64,000 nucleotides of DNA from Conus ventricosus (lineage: Eukaryota > Mollusca > Gastropoda > Neogastropoda > Conidae). Under the pieces are notes generated by a model that saw only the letters and a program-made list of their open reading frames with translations, ran no database searches and was not told the origin of the DNA. The DNA is taken from NCBI GenBank assembly GCA_018398815.1, contig CM031604.1:54252557-54316556 (forward strand), read 5' to 3'. This document shows, in pieces, positions 10,499 through 22,114 of this stretch. The position numbers and the translations under genes are program-made. Each line of letters starts with the position of its first letter. Position 1 is the first letter of the stretch.

Positions 10499-10779
10499 AT
10501 GATAATGCACCGCCCACAAAACGTAGCCAAATGATAATGCACCGCACAAAACGTAGCCAAATGATAATGCACCGCCACAAAACGTAGCCAAATGATAATG
10601 CACCGCCACAAAACGTAGCCAAATGATAATGCACCGCCACAAAACGTAGCCAAATGATAATGCACCGCCACAAAACGTAGCCAAATGATAATGCACCGCC
10701 ACAAAACGTAGCCAAATGATAATGCACCGCCACAAAACGTAGCCAAATGATAATGCACCGCCACAAAACGTAGCCAAAC
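10499..10779. repeat. 31-bp minisatellite, about 9 copies
   Basis: Units contain ATGATAATGCACCGCCAC and AAAACGTAGCC. One early unit has an extra C and the next lacks one. The unit corresponds to the left arm of the foldback element next to it. Long open frames across it come from the repeat. Confidence 0.95.
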
Positions 10780-10850
10780 GAATCGCAAGACAAAATCTTG
10801 TTATTCGTTTGTCTACGTATTTTTGGCGGTGCATTTTAACTAACATTTCA
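10745..10850. repeat. Foldback inverted repeat (copy 1)
   Basis: Left arm AATGCACCGCCACAAAACG..AAACGAATCGCAAGA pairs with the right arm ending GTTATTCGTTTGTCTACG and GGCGGTGCATTTT (to about 10838). Arms are about 40 bp with a loop of only a few bases. Related hairpins are at 16208-16272 and 28873-28936 in the other units. Confidence 0.8.
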
Positions 10851-10934
10851 AATTTGTTTAGACATAGTCATGTACTTGGTTGAAACTTTTTTTCATGGTT
10901 AAATGTTATGTATTGTATTTGTTCATTTTTGGTT

Positions 10935-11029
10935 GAAATTCATATTGGTTGTAGCAGTGGTAGAGGCAGTGGGTATTTGTAATAGTACTAATAATTATTC
11001 CTTAATATTGCAAGGAATTTTGAAAGGTA
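10935..11029 (+). pseudogene. Exon 1-like block of unit P1 (start codon lost)
   Basis: Homologous to the exon on the minus strand at 24178-24097. Translation gives ILVVAVVEAVGICNSTNNYS and LQGILKG before a good donor AAAG/GTAAGT at 11027. The ATG of the homologue is ATA here, so this copy has no start at that place. The hydrophobic N-terminus looks like a signal peptide in the intact homologue. Confidence 0.4.
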
Positions 11030-11302
11030 AGTTTAATCAATGCGTGCTCTGTACTTTCGTTCTTATGGCAATCTATCGGCATTGCAAAATCACGCTTTTC
11101 CTCTTTTTTAATGCATAGAATGTTACTTGGATATAATTATTAACGGTCCAAGAGCACTGTGTATATGCCGTAGTTACGTGGTTTTCTTGACTGAATACCC
11201 AACCCTGCAGTATTCATACAATAACTTAGAACATGATCCGGAGGATAATGAGGCCTTGGCTTTTTTTTTTTTTGTCTTATGAACAAGTCGTTCATAATGC
11301 TA

Positions 11303-11828
11303 GGTTCACACTATGGAAACTGTGGGAAACTCTGGCAGTCTGCGCATTAAAGAAACTGCTTTGGAAACCGTCTATAAATAAATGTGACTGGAGTTTCTGT
11401 CGACAATGTGAACGCTCGACGAAATTATACAGAAACTGCGAAGCTCCTCCCCTTTTTTGCTCTTTTCGCGCCATTCACGCTGTGCGTGCGTTTTGCACGG
11501 ACTTCCCTGCTATTTTCGCCTTTCTTTTTTTTGGGGGGGGGGGTCAATTTCAGTCAGTCTCGTGTACAAAAACTTTGTTGCCCACCTGTTCACACTTTGG
11601 AAACGATATGGAAACTCGGTGGCGTCAGTGTCTAGTTTCTTCTCGGCCTGTATTTCCAAACAACTTTTGCAGACTGAGATGGAAGGAAACAGGCTTGGCA
11701 AATCCATCGGGAATATCGATAGAGGTAATGCAGTTTGTTGAAGGGGGTAATGTGAGTTTTCTCTGTGCAGATTTCGGTTACCGACAAGAAATTGGGGCTG
11801 TTTCCAGGCCGGTTTCCATAGTGTGAAC
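11303..11828. mobile_element. MITE with 17-bp terminal inverted repeats and TA target duplication
   Basis: Left end GTTCACACTATGGAAAC (11304-11320) is repeated inverted at the right end (11812-11828). Both sides are flanked by TA (11301-11302 and 11829-11830). The corresponding place in unit M1 (about 23830-23880, minus) lacks this DNA, consistent with an insertion. It is 526 bp and non-coding, with a G10 run and an internal TIR-like sequence near 11590. The TA duplication suggests a Tc1/mariner-type driver; that assignment is inference. Confidence 0.75.
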
Positions 11829-11929
11829 TAAGCTTAAGTAAAATGGAAATTGTTCTTGCAGTTAGTACTGAATTGAGTCTCTTCTCTTAGGTAGTATAGG
11901 TGTGGATTGGTTTGTGTTGCATTCGAAGA

Positions 11930-11985
11930 GGATAACAGCCTGAAAAATGTCATTCATTTGAACTGCAAAGTTTGAAACATTTCCA
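11930..11985 (+). pseudogene. Exon 2-like block of unit P1
   Basis: GAAGAGGATAACAGCCTGAAAAATGTCATTC matches GAAGAGGATAATGACGCG..AATGTCACATTC in P2 and the minus-strand copies. The acceptor TTTGTGTTGCAG of the homologues is TTTGTGTTGCAT here, so the splice site is lost. Confidence 0.35.
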
Positions 11986-12103
11986 CATATGCAGGCGTTC
12001 TGAATGGATGAAACTGCAATATCAGTTTTTCATTTGGTTTTGGGTAAATATATATATATATTTTTGAATTCCACAGCTTTCATTCCTTTGTTGGTTTTCA
12101 GTG

Positions 12104-12244
12104 TCGAGGAGAGTCAGAAGAGGAAGAGCCAAGAGAAGACTGCGACGGGCCCAAAGAGAAAATAAAAAATTAAAACGAAAAATTGCAGCTCTATGGACAA
12201 TATTATTGTCCTTCAGAATAGAGCTGGGAGGCCTCAGCCTTTAG
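12104..12244 (+). CDS. Basic leucine-zipper-like 3' exon module, copy P1
   Basis: After the acceptor TTGTTGGTTTTCAG (ending 12101) an open frame of 46 codons runs to TAG 12242-12244. It is very basic and carries RRLRRAQRENKKLKRKIAAL, where hydrophobic residues fall in heptad spacing (L, N, L/I pattern), resembling the zipper half of a bZIP. The same module with the pattern L-[RK]-R-A-x2-E-N-x-[KR]-L occurs at 16474, 23398, 28712 and 33732. It lacks the N-x7-R DNA-contact signature of true bZIP proteins. I do not recognise the family. Whether it is an exon of a live gene, a decayed one or part of a transposon is open. Confidence 0.45.
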   Translation, partial: SRRVRRGRAKRRLRRAQRENKKLKRKIAALWTILLSFRIELGGLSL

Positions 12245-12267
12245 GAAGTTACTTGTCGGTAACTTCC
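12244..12267. repeat. Perfect short hairpin
   Basis: GGAAGTTAC, six-base loop, GTAACTTCC directly at the stop codon of the zipper module. It could act in RNA but no role is shown. Confidence 0.5.
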
Positions 12268-12290
12268 CCTGTTGCTCTCCTTGACTTTTT

Positions 12291-12346
12291 GTACTCCCAG
12301 TTCTTATAGAGCAGGGAGAGTACTTTAGAATGGGAACGAAGAAATG

Positions 12347-12412
<66 letters not shown>

Positions 12413-13908
12413 GTGGTCAAAATGTGTTCCACTCGCTCCAGACAAAACTACTGGGCCGATCTTTCTGAAAATTTGTAGGTATGTTCATTATGGGCCACGG
12501 ATGATGCCCGATGTTTTAGTTTACCGCTATAGCCGTTACTAACGGCTGTAACGGCCTGTAACGGTTTTTCTTCTTTACGGAATATCTCCGAAAGTACTTG
12601 GCCGATCTTTGTAAAAATGAGCAGTTACGTTCATTATGGGTCACGGATGATGCCCGATGTTTCAGTTTACCTCGTTATAGCCGTTACAAACGGCTGTAAC
12701 GGCCTGTAACGGTTTTTCTTCTTTATGGAATACCTCAGAAAGTACTTGGCCGATCTTTCTGAAAATTTGTAGGTATGTTCATTATGGGTCACGAATAATG
12801 CCCGATGTTTTAGTTTACCGTTATAACCGTTACTAACGGCTGTAACGGTTTTTCTTCTTTATGGAATATCTCAGAAAGTACTTGGCCGACCTTTATGAAA
12901 ATTAGCAGGTATGTTCATTATGGGTCACGGATGATGCCTGATATTTTAGTTTGCCCCGTTATAGCCGTTACTAACGGTTGTAACGGCCTGTAACGGTTTT
13001 TCTTCTTTATGGAATATCTCAGAAAACACTTGGCCAATTTATAAGCGGTTTGGATGATCTTGTGACAAATCGGAGCCTCTGTCCGTATGTATGTGATGTA
13101 ATGCTGAAAATGGATTAAACAACCGTTAAAAACCGTTGTTCTGTCGTTATTTCTTATAAATAGGTGGATTTTAATGAAATTTGGTATATAGAAAGGTTAT
13201 CACACACAAATGGCACTTCTATATAGTGTTTTAAAATTTGACCGTTAAAAACCGTTATTCTTCACATATTGTCCAATTTGGATGAAATTTGATATGTACA
13301 CAGGCTTTAGCCCAGTGAGGACTAAAATACCGGTTTCAAAAGTGTATATCGGTATAACCGTTAAACCGTTATTTTGCCGTTATTTTTTTATATATATTGG
13401 TGGGTTTTAATGAAATTTTGTATATAGAAAGGTTATCACACACAAATGGCACTTCCATGTAGTGTTTCAGAATCTGACCGTTAAAAACCGTTATTCTTGA
13501 CATATTGTCCGATTTGGATGAAATTTGATGAGTAGACAGGCTTTAGCCCAGTGAGGACTAAGATACCGGTTTCAAAAGTGTATATCGGTTATATAACCGT
13601 AAAACCGTTATTTTTTATTATATTGGTGGGTTTTAATGAAATTTTGTATGTAGAAAGGTCATCACACACAAATGGCACTTCCATGTAGTGTTTCAAAATC
13701 TGACCGTTAAAAACCGTTATTCTTGACATGTTGTCCGATTTGGATGAAATTTGGTATGTACACAGGCTTTTTAGCCCAGTGAGGACTAAAATACCAGTTT
13801 CAAAAGTGTACATCGGTTAAATATCCGTTAAAACCGTTATTTTGCTTTTATTTCTTATCTCACAAAGCACTGGGCCGATTTATAAGCGGTTTGGAAAACT
13901 GGGAGTAC
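12291..13908. mobile_element. Putative TIR element filled with CCGTTAAAAACCG tandem repeats
   Basis: GTACTCCCAGTT at 12291-12302 is exactly inverted at 13897-13908. Inside are a long TG run (12349-12410), four copies of a ~150-bp unit (landmark ACTTGGCCGATCTTT at about 12448, 12596, 12745, 12878) and three of a ~235-bp unit (landmark TTTTAATGAAATTT at about 13157, 13396, 13627). Both unit types carry AACGG/CCGTT palindromes, for example CCGTTAAAAACCGTTA. No protein is encoded. The 12-bp TIR is the only evidence for mobility; no clear target duplication is seen. Confidence 0.5.
12349..12410. repeat. (TG)n microsatellite
   Basis: About 31 uninterrupted TG units inside the TIR element. Confidence 0.97.
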
Positions 13909-14399
13909 GTTTATATGCTTCGCATCTTGTTTTTTTTTTAAGAAGGTAAAGGGGGGGGGGGGGGGGGAGTAGAGTTTAGTTTTTTTTAAATTTTTGTTTA
14001 GGCCTTCGTGGACCATTATTCTGTCCTTTTCCTGAAAATGCGTTTTCTCCGATAATTTATGACATGCTAGCTTTGTCGTTTTTCTATCTTTAATCTATAG
14101 AAATTGGTAGTGAAATTTGTGCACACTGTCCTGTCTTATCATTTTTTATCTAATGAAATTAGGTAGTGAAAATTGTATACACTGCTCAGAGTGGCATTTT
14201 TTATCTAATGAAATTAGGTAGTGAAAATTGTATACACTGCTCAGAGTGGACCCTAACTGACCTCTCTTAGCGTATATATGTGTATATATATACATATTCA
14301 ATTATAAACAAAGATTGCTCTTATATGTCTTGGATTGAAGAAATAGGAGGAGGTAAGCATTCATATCTGCAGTGGTAGGTAATTCTGCGTAACTAACAG

Positions 14400-14900
14400 T
14401 ATGTGCTTGAGTGGGTGAAAGAGAACTTCATGCTTTTCAAAATGAGCCTTCAGCAAGCTTATAGTCTCCAAGGGGGAGACATTCTCCAATGGGGAGAAAA
14501 CTCACTAACATAAAACTTCTAGTCAGATACTGGTATTTCGAAACCTGATTGGTTCTCCTCGGTGACCGCGGAAAGTGGTAAGTTGACTCTTCTGCCTTTT
14601 CGGTTTTAACAATAATGCTATCCCAGAAAAAGGCTGGTGTTGCAATACCGTAGTATGTTTGAGTTTTCAAAACACCAACCAAAGGTGCCACCTAAGAAGC
14701 AAAACAAAATCATGAAAGAGCAAAACAAGCTACATTTTCTTGTGAAAAGTAGAAAATATAAAAGACAACCTTAAGACAAGTGCTGAGGGCCAGTTCTTGG
14801 AATGAATCCTTGGAATTTATCAGTTTATTGTATGTGTATATTATATATATATATATATATATATAATTATATATATATATATATATAAATACACTAATAA
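14400..14900. other. Boundary between units P1 and P2; no gene seen
   Basis: Contains a TA-rich tract (about 14838-14888). A minus-strand open frame (14437-14691) has no recognisable motif. Confidence 0.5.
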
Positions 14901-15476
14901 ACTCCGTATCAATCGTCTTAGATGATACTGAAAACCTCCCGTCCAGCTGGTTCCCCTCACGTTTGTTTCTGCCCATATATGCTATTTTAAAATGATTTTT
15001 TAAATTGTTTTTAAGGATTTTTTTTGTACTAGAGGAGACAAACGAAATGGAGCAGGTAACGCCCTAAATAGAATTCATCTTTATGAGACCAAAGGATGGT
15101 TTTTTTAATGTACATTTAAGAATAATGTTACGTTTGTTGTTCAGGAACTAGATTTGTTTTGCCCCAGTCTAGTGATGGCCCTGAAAAGAGGCCGAGGCCC
15201 TACCTGTGTATTCGGCTGGGCTTTGATTTAGCAGATTAGTAGGCCCAAAGGGAAACTCGAAAAGAGAAAGAAACGAGCAGTTCCTGATCATCACAAAGTT
15301 TAAAGGGAATACTTCAATAGCCGAAAGGGAAACTGGTAAAATCAGTTCCAAATTTTTTTTGTAACAAAGAGGGAATAACATGAACTGAAGGATGGGGCGG
15401 GGTGTCATAAAATATTCTTCGGTGTGACAACCTTTTGCGCTTCAGAGCTGAATGACACTGAGCACTGCTTTTCTTA

Positions 15477-15779
15477 TTAAAAGCAGTGACATTTTGTGAA
15501 AGCAGCAAAGGCAAGCTGGCAAAAATTACTGCTCAACAGTTTGCATTTGTTCGCATGAATTTTGTTATAGACGCGGGTGATCTCTGGGAATTGTGACCAT
15601 TTAACGTGTTTAGGCCGACGGATGTGCTCTTGCTCTTGCATGGTATCTTGCGTCTTTGTACCAGTCGGTGAAATTCCACTTTGAATCGTATCTGTAGGTA
15701 AGTTTGTTATGACTGAAGAAATTGCAACAGACAAAACTTTGGATGTGTCAACATTTTGGAAGCTGGAACGGTTCATCAC
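15477..15779 (-). CDS. Unrecognised 100-codon open frame, paired with 29371-29694
   Basis: The frame encodes SSFQNVDTSKVLSVAISSVI near its start and ends LCQLAFAAFTKCHCF-like (NFCQLAFAAFTKCHCF). Its inverted copy at 29371-29694 is open too, with the same start and end; small indels shift and then restore the frame in the middle. It lies antisense to the exon-like blocks of its unit. There is no known domain, signal peptide or membrane segment. High overall identity of the two copies means both being open is only weak support for coding. Confidence 0.25.
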   Translation of the reverse strand: MMNRSSFQNVDTSKVLSVAISSVITNLPTDTIQSGISPTGTKTQDTMQEQEHIRRPKHVKWSQFPEITRVYNKIHANKCKLLSSNFCQLAFAAFTKCHCF

Positions 15780-15962
15780 TTTGTTGTTTAGGTAAATTTT
15801 CGAGGCTGCTTCATTCAGACACCTCGTTCACCTTCTTCCATCCCTAGCAGGCAGTGTAAGGTCACTTCTGCCTCCTCGGAATTCTGTGGCCAACTTAAGG
15901 ACACTTCTTTCGTGTTAAAATCGTTTTATTTATTTATTTATTTATTTATGTTTATAATTCAT

Positions 15963-16150
15963 GTTAGTGGTAACAGTGGTAGAGGCAGAGGGTGAAATGA
16001 AAATTGTTATTCGTGTAGTCAATACTGAATATTGAGTTCCTTCTCTTGGATCGTGTGGGTTGTTCTGTGTTGCAGTGGAAGAGGATAATGACGCGAAAAA
16101 TGTCACATTCAATTGATTCATGTCCACTGCAGAGTTTATAAAACATTTTC
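15963..16150 (+). pseudogene. Exon 1- and exon 2-like blocks of unit P2, disabled
   Basis: ATGTTAGTGGTAACAGTGG (15961) matches the exon 1 start of the M1 copy, and TGTGTTGCAG/TGGAAGAGGATAATGACGCG (acceptor at about 16073) matches exon 2. The block between the two is much shorter than the M1 intron and the M1 donor is missing. Exon 2 runs VEEDNDAKNVTFN then a stop. The copy is therefore broken. Confidence 0.4.
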
Positions 16151-16207
16151 AGATTGGTAGCCGCACCTAATTCGTAAGTTCAAATCTTTAAGAAGAATTG
16201 AAATACA

Positions 16208-16272
16208 CACGAACAAACAAATCGCAAGACAAAAAAATAAGTTTTTTTGTCTTGTGATTCGTTTGTTCATGT
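16208..16272. repeat. Foldback inverted repeat (copy 2)
   Basis: AACAAACAAATCGCAAGAC and its inverted partner GTCTTGTGATTCGTTTGTT are separated by a short A/T loop. Same position in the unit as the hairpins at 10745 and 28873. Confidence 0.85.
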
Positions 16273-16473
16273 TTAGCGGATACGATACCAATTAAAAAAA
16301 AAATTGTTCAGGATTCCGTCTGCAGTCGCCTTACTTTGGAACCGATTTGTTTATAGTACATTATTGTGATACATGGTTCTTATTTTTTCCAGTTTGCAGT
16401 TCAGTTTAGCATGATGTAGTTCTCCAAATGTGTCTGATGGAAAACGGGTTTTGGTTCTTGTTGGTTTTCAGCG

Positions 16474-16653
16474 TACCGACGACCAAGGCGGACGTGCCTT
16501 CAGATGGCGCGATTGAGGAGGGCCAAGGCAGAAAACAAAAAGTTGAGGAAGCAAATTGCTCTCCTCACGAAATTGGAAACCAGAGCTCGACTGCTCTGGT
16601 TTTATAGGAAAAAAAAAACATTCAGAAGAATTATCTTGTGGGGATGCTTTTGA
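16474..16653 (+). CDS. Basic leucine-zipper-like 3' exon module, copy P2
   Basis: The acceptor TTGTTGGTTTTCAG ends at 16471. The open frame of 59 codons to TGA 16651-16653 encodes MARLRRAKAENKKLRKQIAL followed by LTKLETRARLLWFY. Leucines and isoleucines at seven-residue spacing give a plausible short coiled coil. The minus-strand copy at 28712-28573 is nearly identical but carries TAA where this one has TAC at the first codon. This is the best preserved member. There is no known family match from inspection; a bZIP-derived or transposon-derived origin is possible. Confidence 0.45.
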   Translation, partial: YRRPRRTCLQMARLRRAKAENKKLRKQIALLTKLETRARLLWFYRKKKTFRRIILWGCF

Positions 16654-17119
16654 GTTCCCCTGCTGGAGTTCCCCCTGCTGTGTTCCCCAATGGTAATTCC
16701 CCATTTCTGTTCTTCTCTTGTCATCTGCTTTTTCTTCCGTTTAATTCGTTTTTTTTTTTTTTTTTTATATAGTTTACAGCCTTTGTAGACCGTGCTCCTA
16801 TCCGTCTTTTAGTTTACAGCCTTTGTAGATCGTTCTTCTATCTTTCCTTAAAAATATATATCAAGGCAGCTTTCTTTTTCTCTGTTGTTTTTTTTTTTTG
16901 TATCTGGAAATAAGTTGGTGAAAATTGTGCACACTGTCCGGTGTGGACTCTAGCAATCCATTTGAGTCTGCTTGTATGGTTATATATATATAACATAAGA
17001 AACTAATAGATTCCAAGGATCAGTAACCGTGCACCATTCCAGCAGCTTACAGAGCAGCTTGGTGTTGTAATGACTACTTCTTCAATCTAAGACATAAAAG
17101 CAAGCTTTGTTTATAATTG

Positions 17120-17760
<641 letters not shown>

Positions 17761-20700
17761 ACTTGAAAAAAAAAATCAGCTCCAAAATTTATCATAACAA
17801 AGATGAGGGCAGGTGAACAAGTGCCCGGCGCCTGGTGGTTTGCGAGAAATCCTGGCTGGAATCGCGGGATGACGGACTTGTTCTGGGGGGAAGGCGATGT
17901 CTCCAGCAGGGGTCACTGCGAGACCGCGAATCTTACTCTGACGCCGCACATAAGCGAGAGTGAGAAGAAAGTGGTCTTGTAAGAGAGGGGCCCGAAAGAA
18001 ACGTAGGAAATTGGCTCGAACGTTAGTTACCGAAGGAAGTCCGAGATGAGAAAGGGGTTCCATCAAGCCTCTCGGCAAGGGGATTGGGCTGTTCTGAGAG
18101 TAGCTTCCTGGGAGGCCTTTGGCTAGAAAGCAGCAGCTGGACGCTTCTTCCTCTTCCCTCTAGAGGCTGTCTGCTGCAATGTTCATGGGCGGGAAGAGTG
18201 GTCGATGTGGGGTGGGCTGGATGGATATGAACCTTTGCTCTTCGAAGTGCCTGCGCTGTCATTGGGACAGTCCTGACCCGGGAGCGTCTCTTGACGCTGC
18301 TGCCTCAACCCCCTCAAACTTTCCTCCCACTATTAGATTGTTCGTCTTTGTATTTGTCTGACTTTATTCAAGGTTTAAAAGGCTGTGCCAGTCTTGAATA
18401 AACGTTACTCCGAGTTACCTTTTCTTGTGGGAGCAAGAGTTACCCTACTTGTTTATTGTTTATTCCTCAAACTTGATAGTAAAGACGTTTTCGTGGGCAC
18501 AATCTCCAGGCGGTTCACCAACATGATCCCATGCTCGGGTTGGTGCCACCGACCTTGGCCTCAGGGCTGATGTGGTTTGAGCGATTGCCGCTTTCCAGCA
18601 ATCACAACCTCACGCAGCCCTCTGAATGTAGTTCTCCGGTTCTACGAGAAATCCTTTCGGCTTTTTTTTTAACTTAACATACTTTACCCGTATGACCAGA
18701 GCTGACAGTTCCAGGGATCTTCATTGTAGCTTCCCACCCACCCCATACTTAAAGGATTCGGGCTTTTGACCTTCCTATAACTTAACTGTCGCAGAGGGGC
18801 AACATAGTAAGCTTACTGCATAGGGCGCCAAGAATGTTTTTCTTCCTCATACTCCCCGTTTGGCTTGAACGTATTTGACATGTCCAACTCTTGGTTACTT
18901 GTTCTTCCTATCTAGTACTGCTTTCGTATACAAGATGAGGAAACAGAAGCGACATTCCATTGTTAACATGGAGTCCCCGTTTTCCAGCGGGGATGATCAT
19001 TCAGGACCAGTGACTGTGTTGACAGTGGCAGTCGTTTGGGTGTCAAATACTGTTGGTAATCAATCTGTGACCTTAATGGCGAGGACGCGGGCCTACTTGA
19101 CCGTGTCCTCCAGTTCATTCCTTGGTAGGAGACGGGCGGACAGTGGTGCAAATCCTGATGTCCAATTGACCTGACCGGCGAGTCTGAGGTTAACAAGGAC
19201 AGTACATTGTTTAGCAGTTAGGTTTACTATGGGTTAGGAATCTTGAGGAGGAACAGTTGAAATAATACATGTTATACCAATAATCGATAAAAAATCACAA
19301 TTTTAATGGAGTACACGCACCTTTCGTTTGATGTTTGTCAGTGGAGCTTCTTTCTTTTTTAATTTTCGTTCCTTTCCTGTCACATGACATTATTATTATA
19401 ATTGAAATCGTAAACTTCAGTGTGCAGAGTACTGAAGGTGTTCATGTGCATAATGTTTATGGGACTCGGTATCTACTATGTAGGACTGTAAAAATTCTGT
19501 ATTTGTGATTCGTTATGCACATTTCATTGGCAATAAACATGTGCTTGTCCTTGTTTTTCTTGTGATCTGCCACGTTTTTGTAACCGTGGATTTGGTGATG
19601 CGCCGGCACCGTGAATTCTACCGTTAATTTGGTAAGCCATGCATGCTCAGACAAATGAGCCTGTTGTTGTTTTCCTTACGTCGTGCCTCTGGGCTTCTGG
19701 TATGTCCTAAGGAAATTGATCTTGTACAATGTGTTATGTTTTTGTTTTGAAGTTGTAAAGTATTAAGTGAATTGGAATATATGTGAAATAGAGCTGAGAG
19801 CGGGAGGACAAGTAAGGGGAGGGGTAGAGTCGTATGATCTGTGTGTGCATTTTTCCTGTACATATGAACAAGAAGTCTGTTCGTCACAGACCGATTGTCA
19901 GACGTATAAACTGTAATGTTAAGGAAACTGTGATGTTCAGTCACAGCATTTTTGTTTCAGTCGTTTGACAGTGTTCTGTTCTTGCAAACAGACATACTTG
20001 TATGCATCACCAGTACCCTGTCTTCTCCCCCCCCTCCCCCGTTGACTACTCACAGTAGTCCGGTGCTCCTCTTTTCCATTTTCTTTCTTTTTTGATTATT
20101 TCTGTGTGCTTTGTTTATATATTTTTTTAATTATTTATGCAACAAAATTTTTTGGTGATGCCCTTTTTTCCCCTTTTCTTTTTTTTTTCAATTTCGTGTG
20201 ATTTTCTTATTTTTGTGATGCCCTGTTTTACGCTGTACCTGTTGTGATGTCATTGGATGGGGGAAAAAGTGTAAGTGTATGTATTAATACATCTTTGGTT
20301 TTAAAAAGGGGAGGTGGTGTGGGGAAGGAGGGGGTTTGTACCTCCCCATCTATCTCTCTCTCTCTGGATGCCAGCTTTTTTCTCTGTCACCCAGTTTTTT
20401 TTTTTCTCCGACTTTTTGGCAGAAAATCTCCCTCTCTGTCTCTGTCTGTCGTGTCTGTCTTTGACAGGTAACATTAAACTACCTACCTGTCTCCCTTCGA
20501 CCAGTTGAGTCGCTGCCAACATCCTAAGACGTTTTTTTTGTTGTTGTTAAAAGACCAAGTATTGTTCAATGGACTTTGTGATCGCGTGAGTGCGCATGTG
20601 TGTGTGTGCAGGAGTTTGTAGCGCGTGTGTGCACATATTTGTGAAACGGCATTTTTGTATTTAATCAAATGACTCGTGAGTGTGGAGAGGGATGAGAGAG

Positions 20701-20880
20701 AAGATGCATGTGTAAATATTTGTAATGGAATGCACATGGGTGCTCTCACCATGATGCGTTTTTTGAGGTTGCTGATGACGGTATCATTCGTTTTTTCTGA
20801 AAAAATAAAAAGGTGAGGAAGAAAATCGTTTGTCTATAATGCGTATGGTTGTATGGTGTGCAACTTTGAATACAACGAAC
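17761..20880. other. Central spacer of the inverted array; no recognisable gene
   Basis: 17800-18330 is GC-richer than its surroundings and has a 100-codon minus-strand frame (17776-18078) with no motif. 18361-18460 has a weakly LTR-end-like appearance (GAATAAACG) and a 27-nt string TGGGAGCAAGAGTTACCCTA... that recurs at 58515 with one mismatch. A canonical AATAAA at about 20804 could end a + transcript, but no exon leads to it. Confidence 0.4.
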
Positions 20881-21199
20881 ATAAACTCAGACACTCGTCA
20901 TACCCACCCCTACACTTTTTCTCTCCAAAGAAGCGCGCGCACTGCCACCACCAACATCCCAAACCAAATATACAATCGTAGCAGATGCTAAACACATGCA
21001 TGCTTTCCGTCGTTTTATCCTGTTTTCGCTCTATCACATGCATACAAACACTGGAACAAGAGCATACATACACACGGACGCGCCTACCGACACCACCACC
21101 GCTTACATACACACTCGCGTTGTCCTCTAACATAATGCAAAGAAGCGCTAAACAAAGGTAAAATTCACTACGAGCAAAGATTTTCTTGATTTCTGCATG

Positions 21200-21310
21200 A
21201 TGGATGTGAACTCTCTCTCTCTCTCGCTCTCTCTCACACACACAAACACACACACACACACAGAGACACGCGCGCGCACACACACACACGCACACACACA
21301 CACACACGCG
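21200..21310. repeat. (CT)n and (CA)n/(CG) microsatellite
   Basis: CTCTCTCTCGCTCTCTCTC passes into CA repeats with CGCGCGC interruptions. Open frames across it are artefacts. Confidence 0.95.
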
Positions 21311-22110
21311 CACACCTCCACCGACGTCTTCGCGCTAAAAACAACCGCACTGCACTGTAATTTGCCAGTTTGTTTTAGCACCTTTCATACGCATATTTCA
21401 CTCGCTTTCGTCTTGCTTTGGCGTACCCGTATTAACAAAGAACACGCTTGTGGCCAAGTTGTGACGTCACAGTTTTTCGTCCACAGATTGTTTTTTTTGA
21501 TGAATACACAATCGAAAGTGTGGATTCATACGCACGCGCGCGTTCGTGTGTATGTTGGAGGGAGAGGGCGGGGTGTCTTTCGACAATATTGTTCGTGAAA
21601 TGGATCTCATACTGCATGCAGGTTGCAACATTTCAGCAAACTATCGTCCATCTCTTTAAGTAGACCTCCAAGATGTTTGAAACTGGGCTTCACATGATTT
21701 GCAGGCGGGATACTGAATGCGGAAGTCGCAACATAAAAGCAAGAGAAATGGCATGTAAAAAACAATGAAAACAAAGGACGAGCGAACAAAGTCGCTTATC
21801 CGATCTCTGTGCAAACTGTGGTGTAGGTGTAGGACCCCACAGTCTGCACGTAGACCAAAGTGATGAAAGGCTGTTGGTTCGACCTTTGTTTCCATTGTTT
21901 TGAATGGTGTTTGTCCTGTCTGAAGAAGACCCAATGGGTCGAAACGCGTAGTATCTGTGTTGTAATCCGTTCCTTCGTCTGGCGGCTCAATGATTCCATT
22001 TGTGTTTTCATGAGCTTCAAATGCCAAAGCTGATGTACTGTTTGGCCATGATAAACAGAACCGTTCTAATTGCTGGAAGTTAAAGGCTTCTGTTTTTTAT
22101 GGCATGTTTA
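21311..22110. other. No gene seen; ribozyme-like core near 21920
   Basis: Holds CTGAAGAAGACCC.AATGGGTCGAAACG (about 21919-21945), a small stem framed by CTGANGA and GAAAC. The minus frames are unremarkable. Confidence 0.4.
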
Positions 22111-22114
22111 TTTG

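Larger units (their letters stand above)
10441..14345 (+). repeat. Duplicated gene-like unit P1 (first + unit)
   Basis: This unit shares, in order, the AAGGCGACTGC block (10457), the foldback hairpin (10745-10850), the exon 1-like block (10935), exon 2-like block (about 11935), zipper module (12104) and the GTGAAAATTGT.CACTG tail (14110-14240) with unit P2 and, in reverse, units M1 and M2. It has been enlarged by a 31-bp minisatellite, a MITE and a TIR element. Identity is visible but broken into blocks. Confidence 0.7.
14900..17110 (+). repeat. Duplicated gene-like unit P2
   Basis: Landmarks: GATACTGAAAACCTCC.GTCCAGCTGG (14929), GACCAAAGGATGG (15088), GCCCCAGTCTAGTGATGGCC (15161), the 100-codon antisense frame (15477-15779), exon-like blocks (15960-16150), hairpin (16208), zipper module (16474) and GTGAAAATTGTGCACACTG (16919). 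All are found inverted at 28500-30680 with high identity, the clearest inverted duplication in the window. Confidence 0.8.

Noticed and set aside
10429..10846. Three minus-strand frames of 105-119 codons
   Set aside because: Translations of the 31-bp minisatellite in successive phases.
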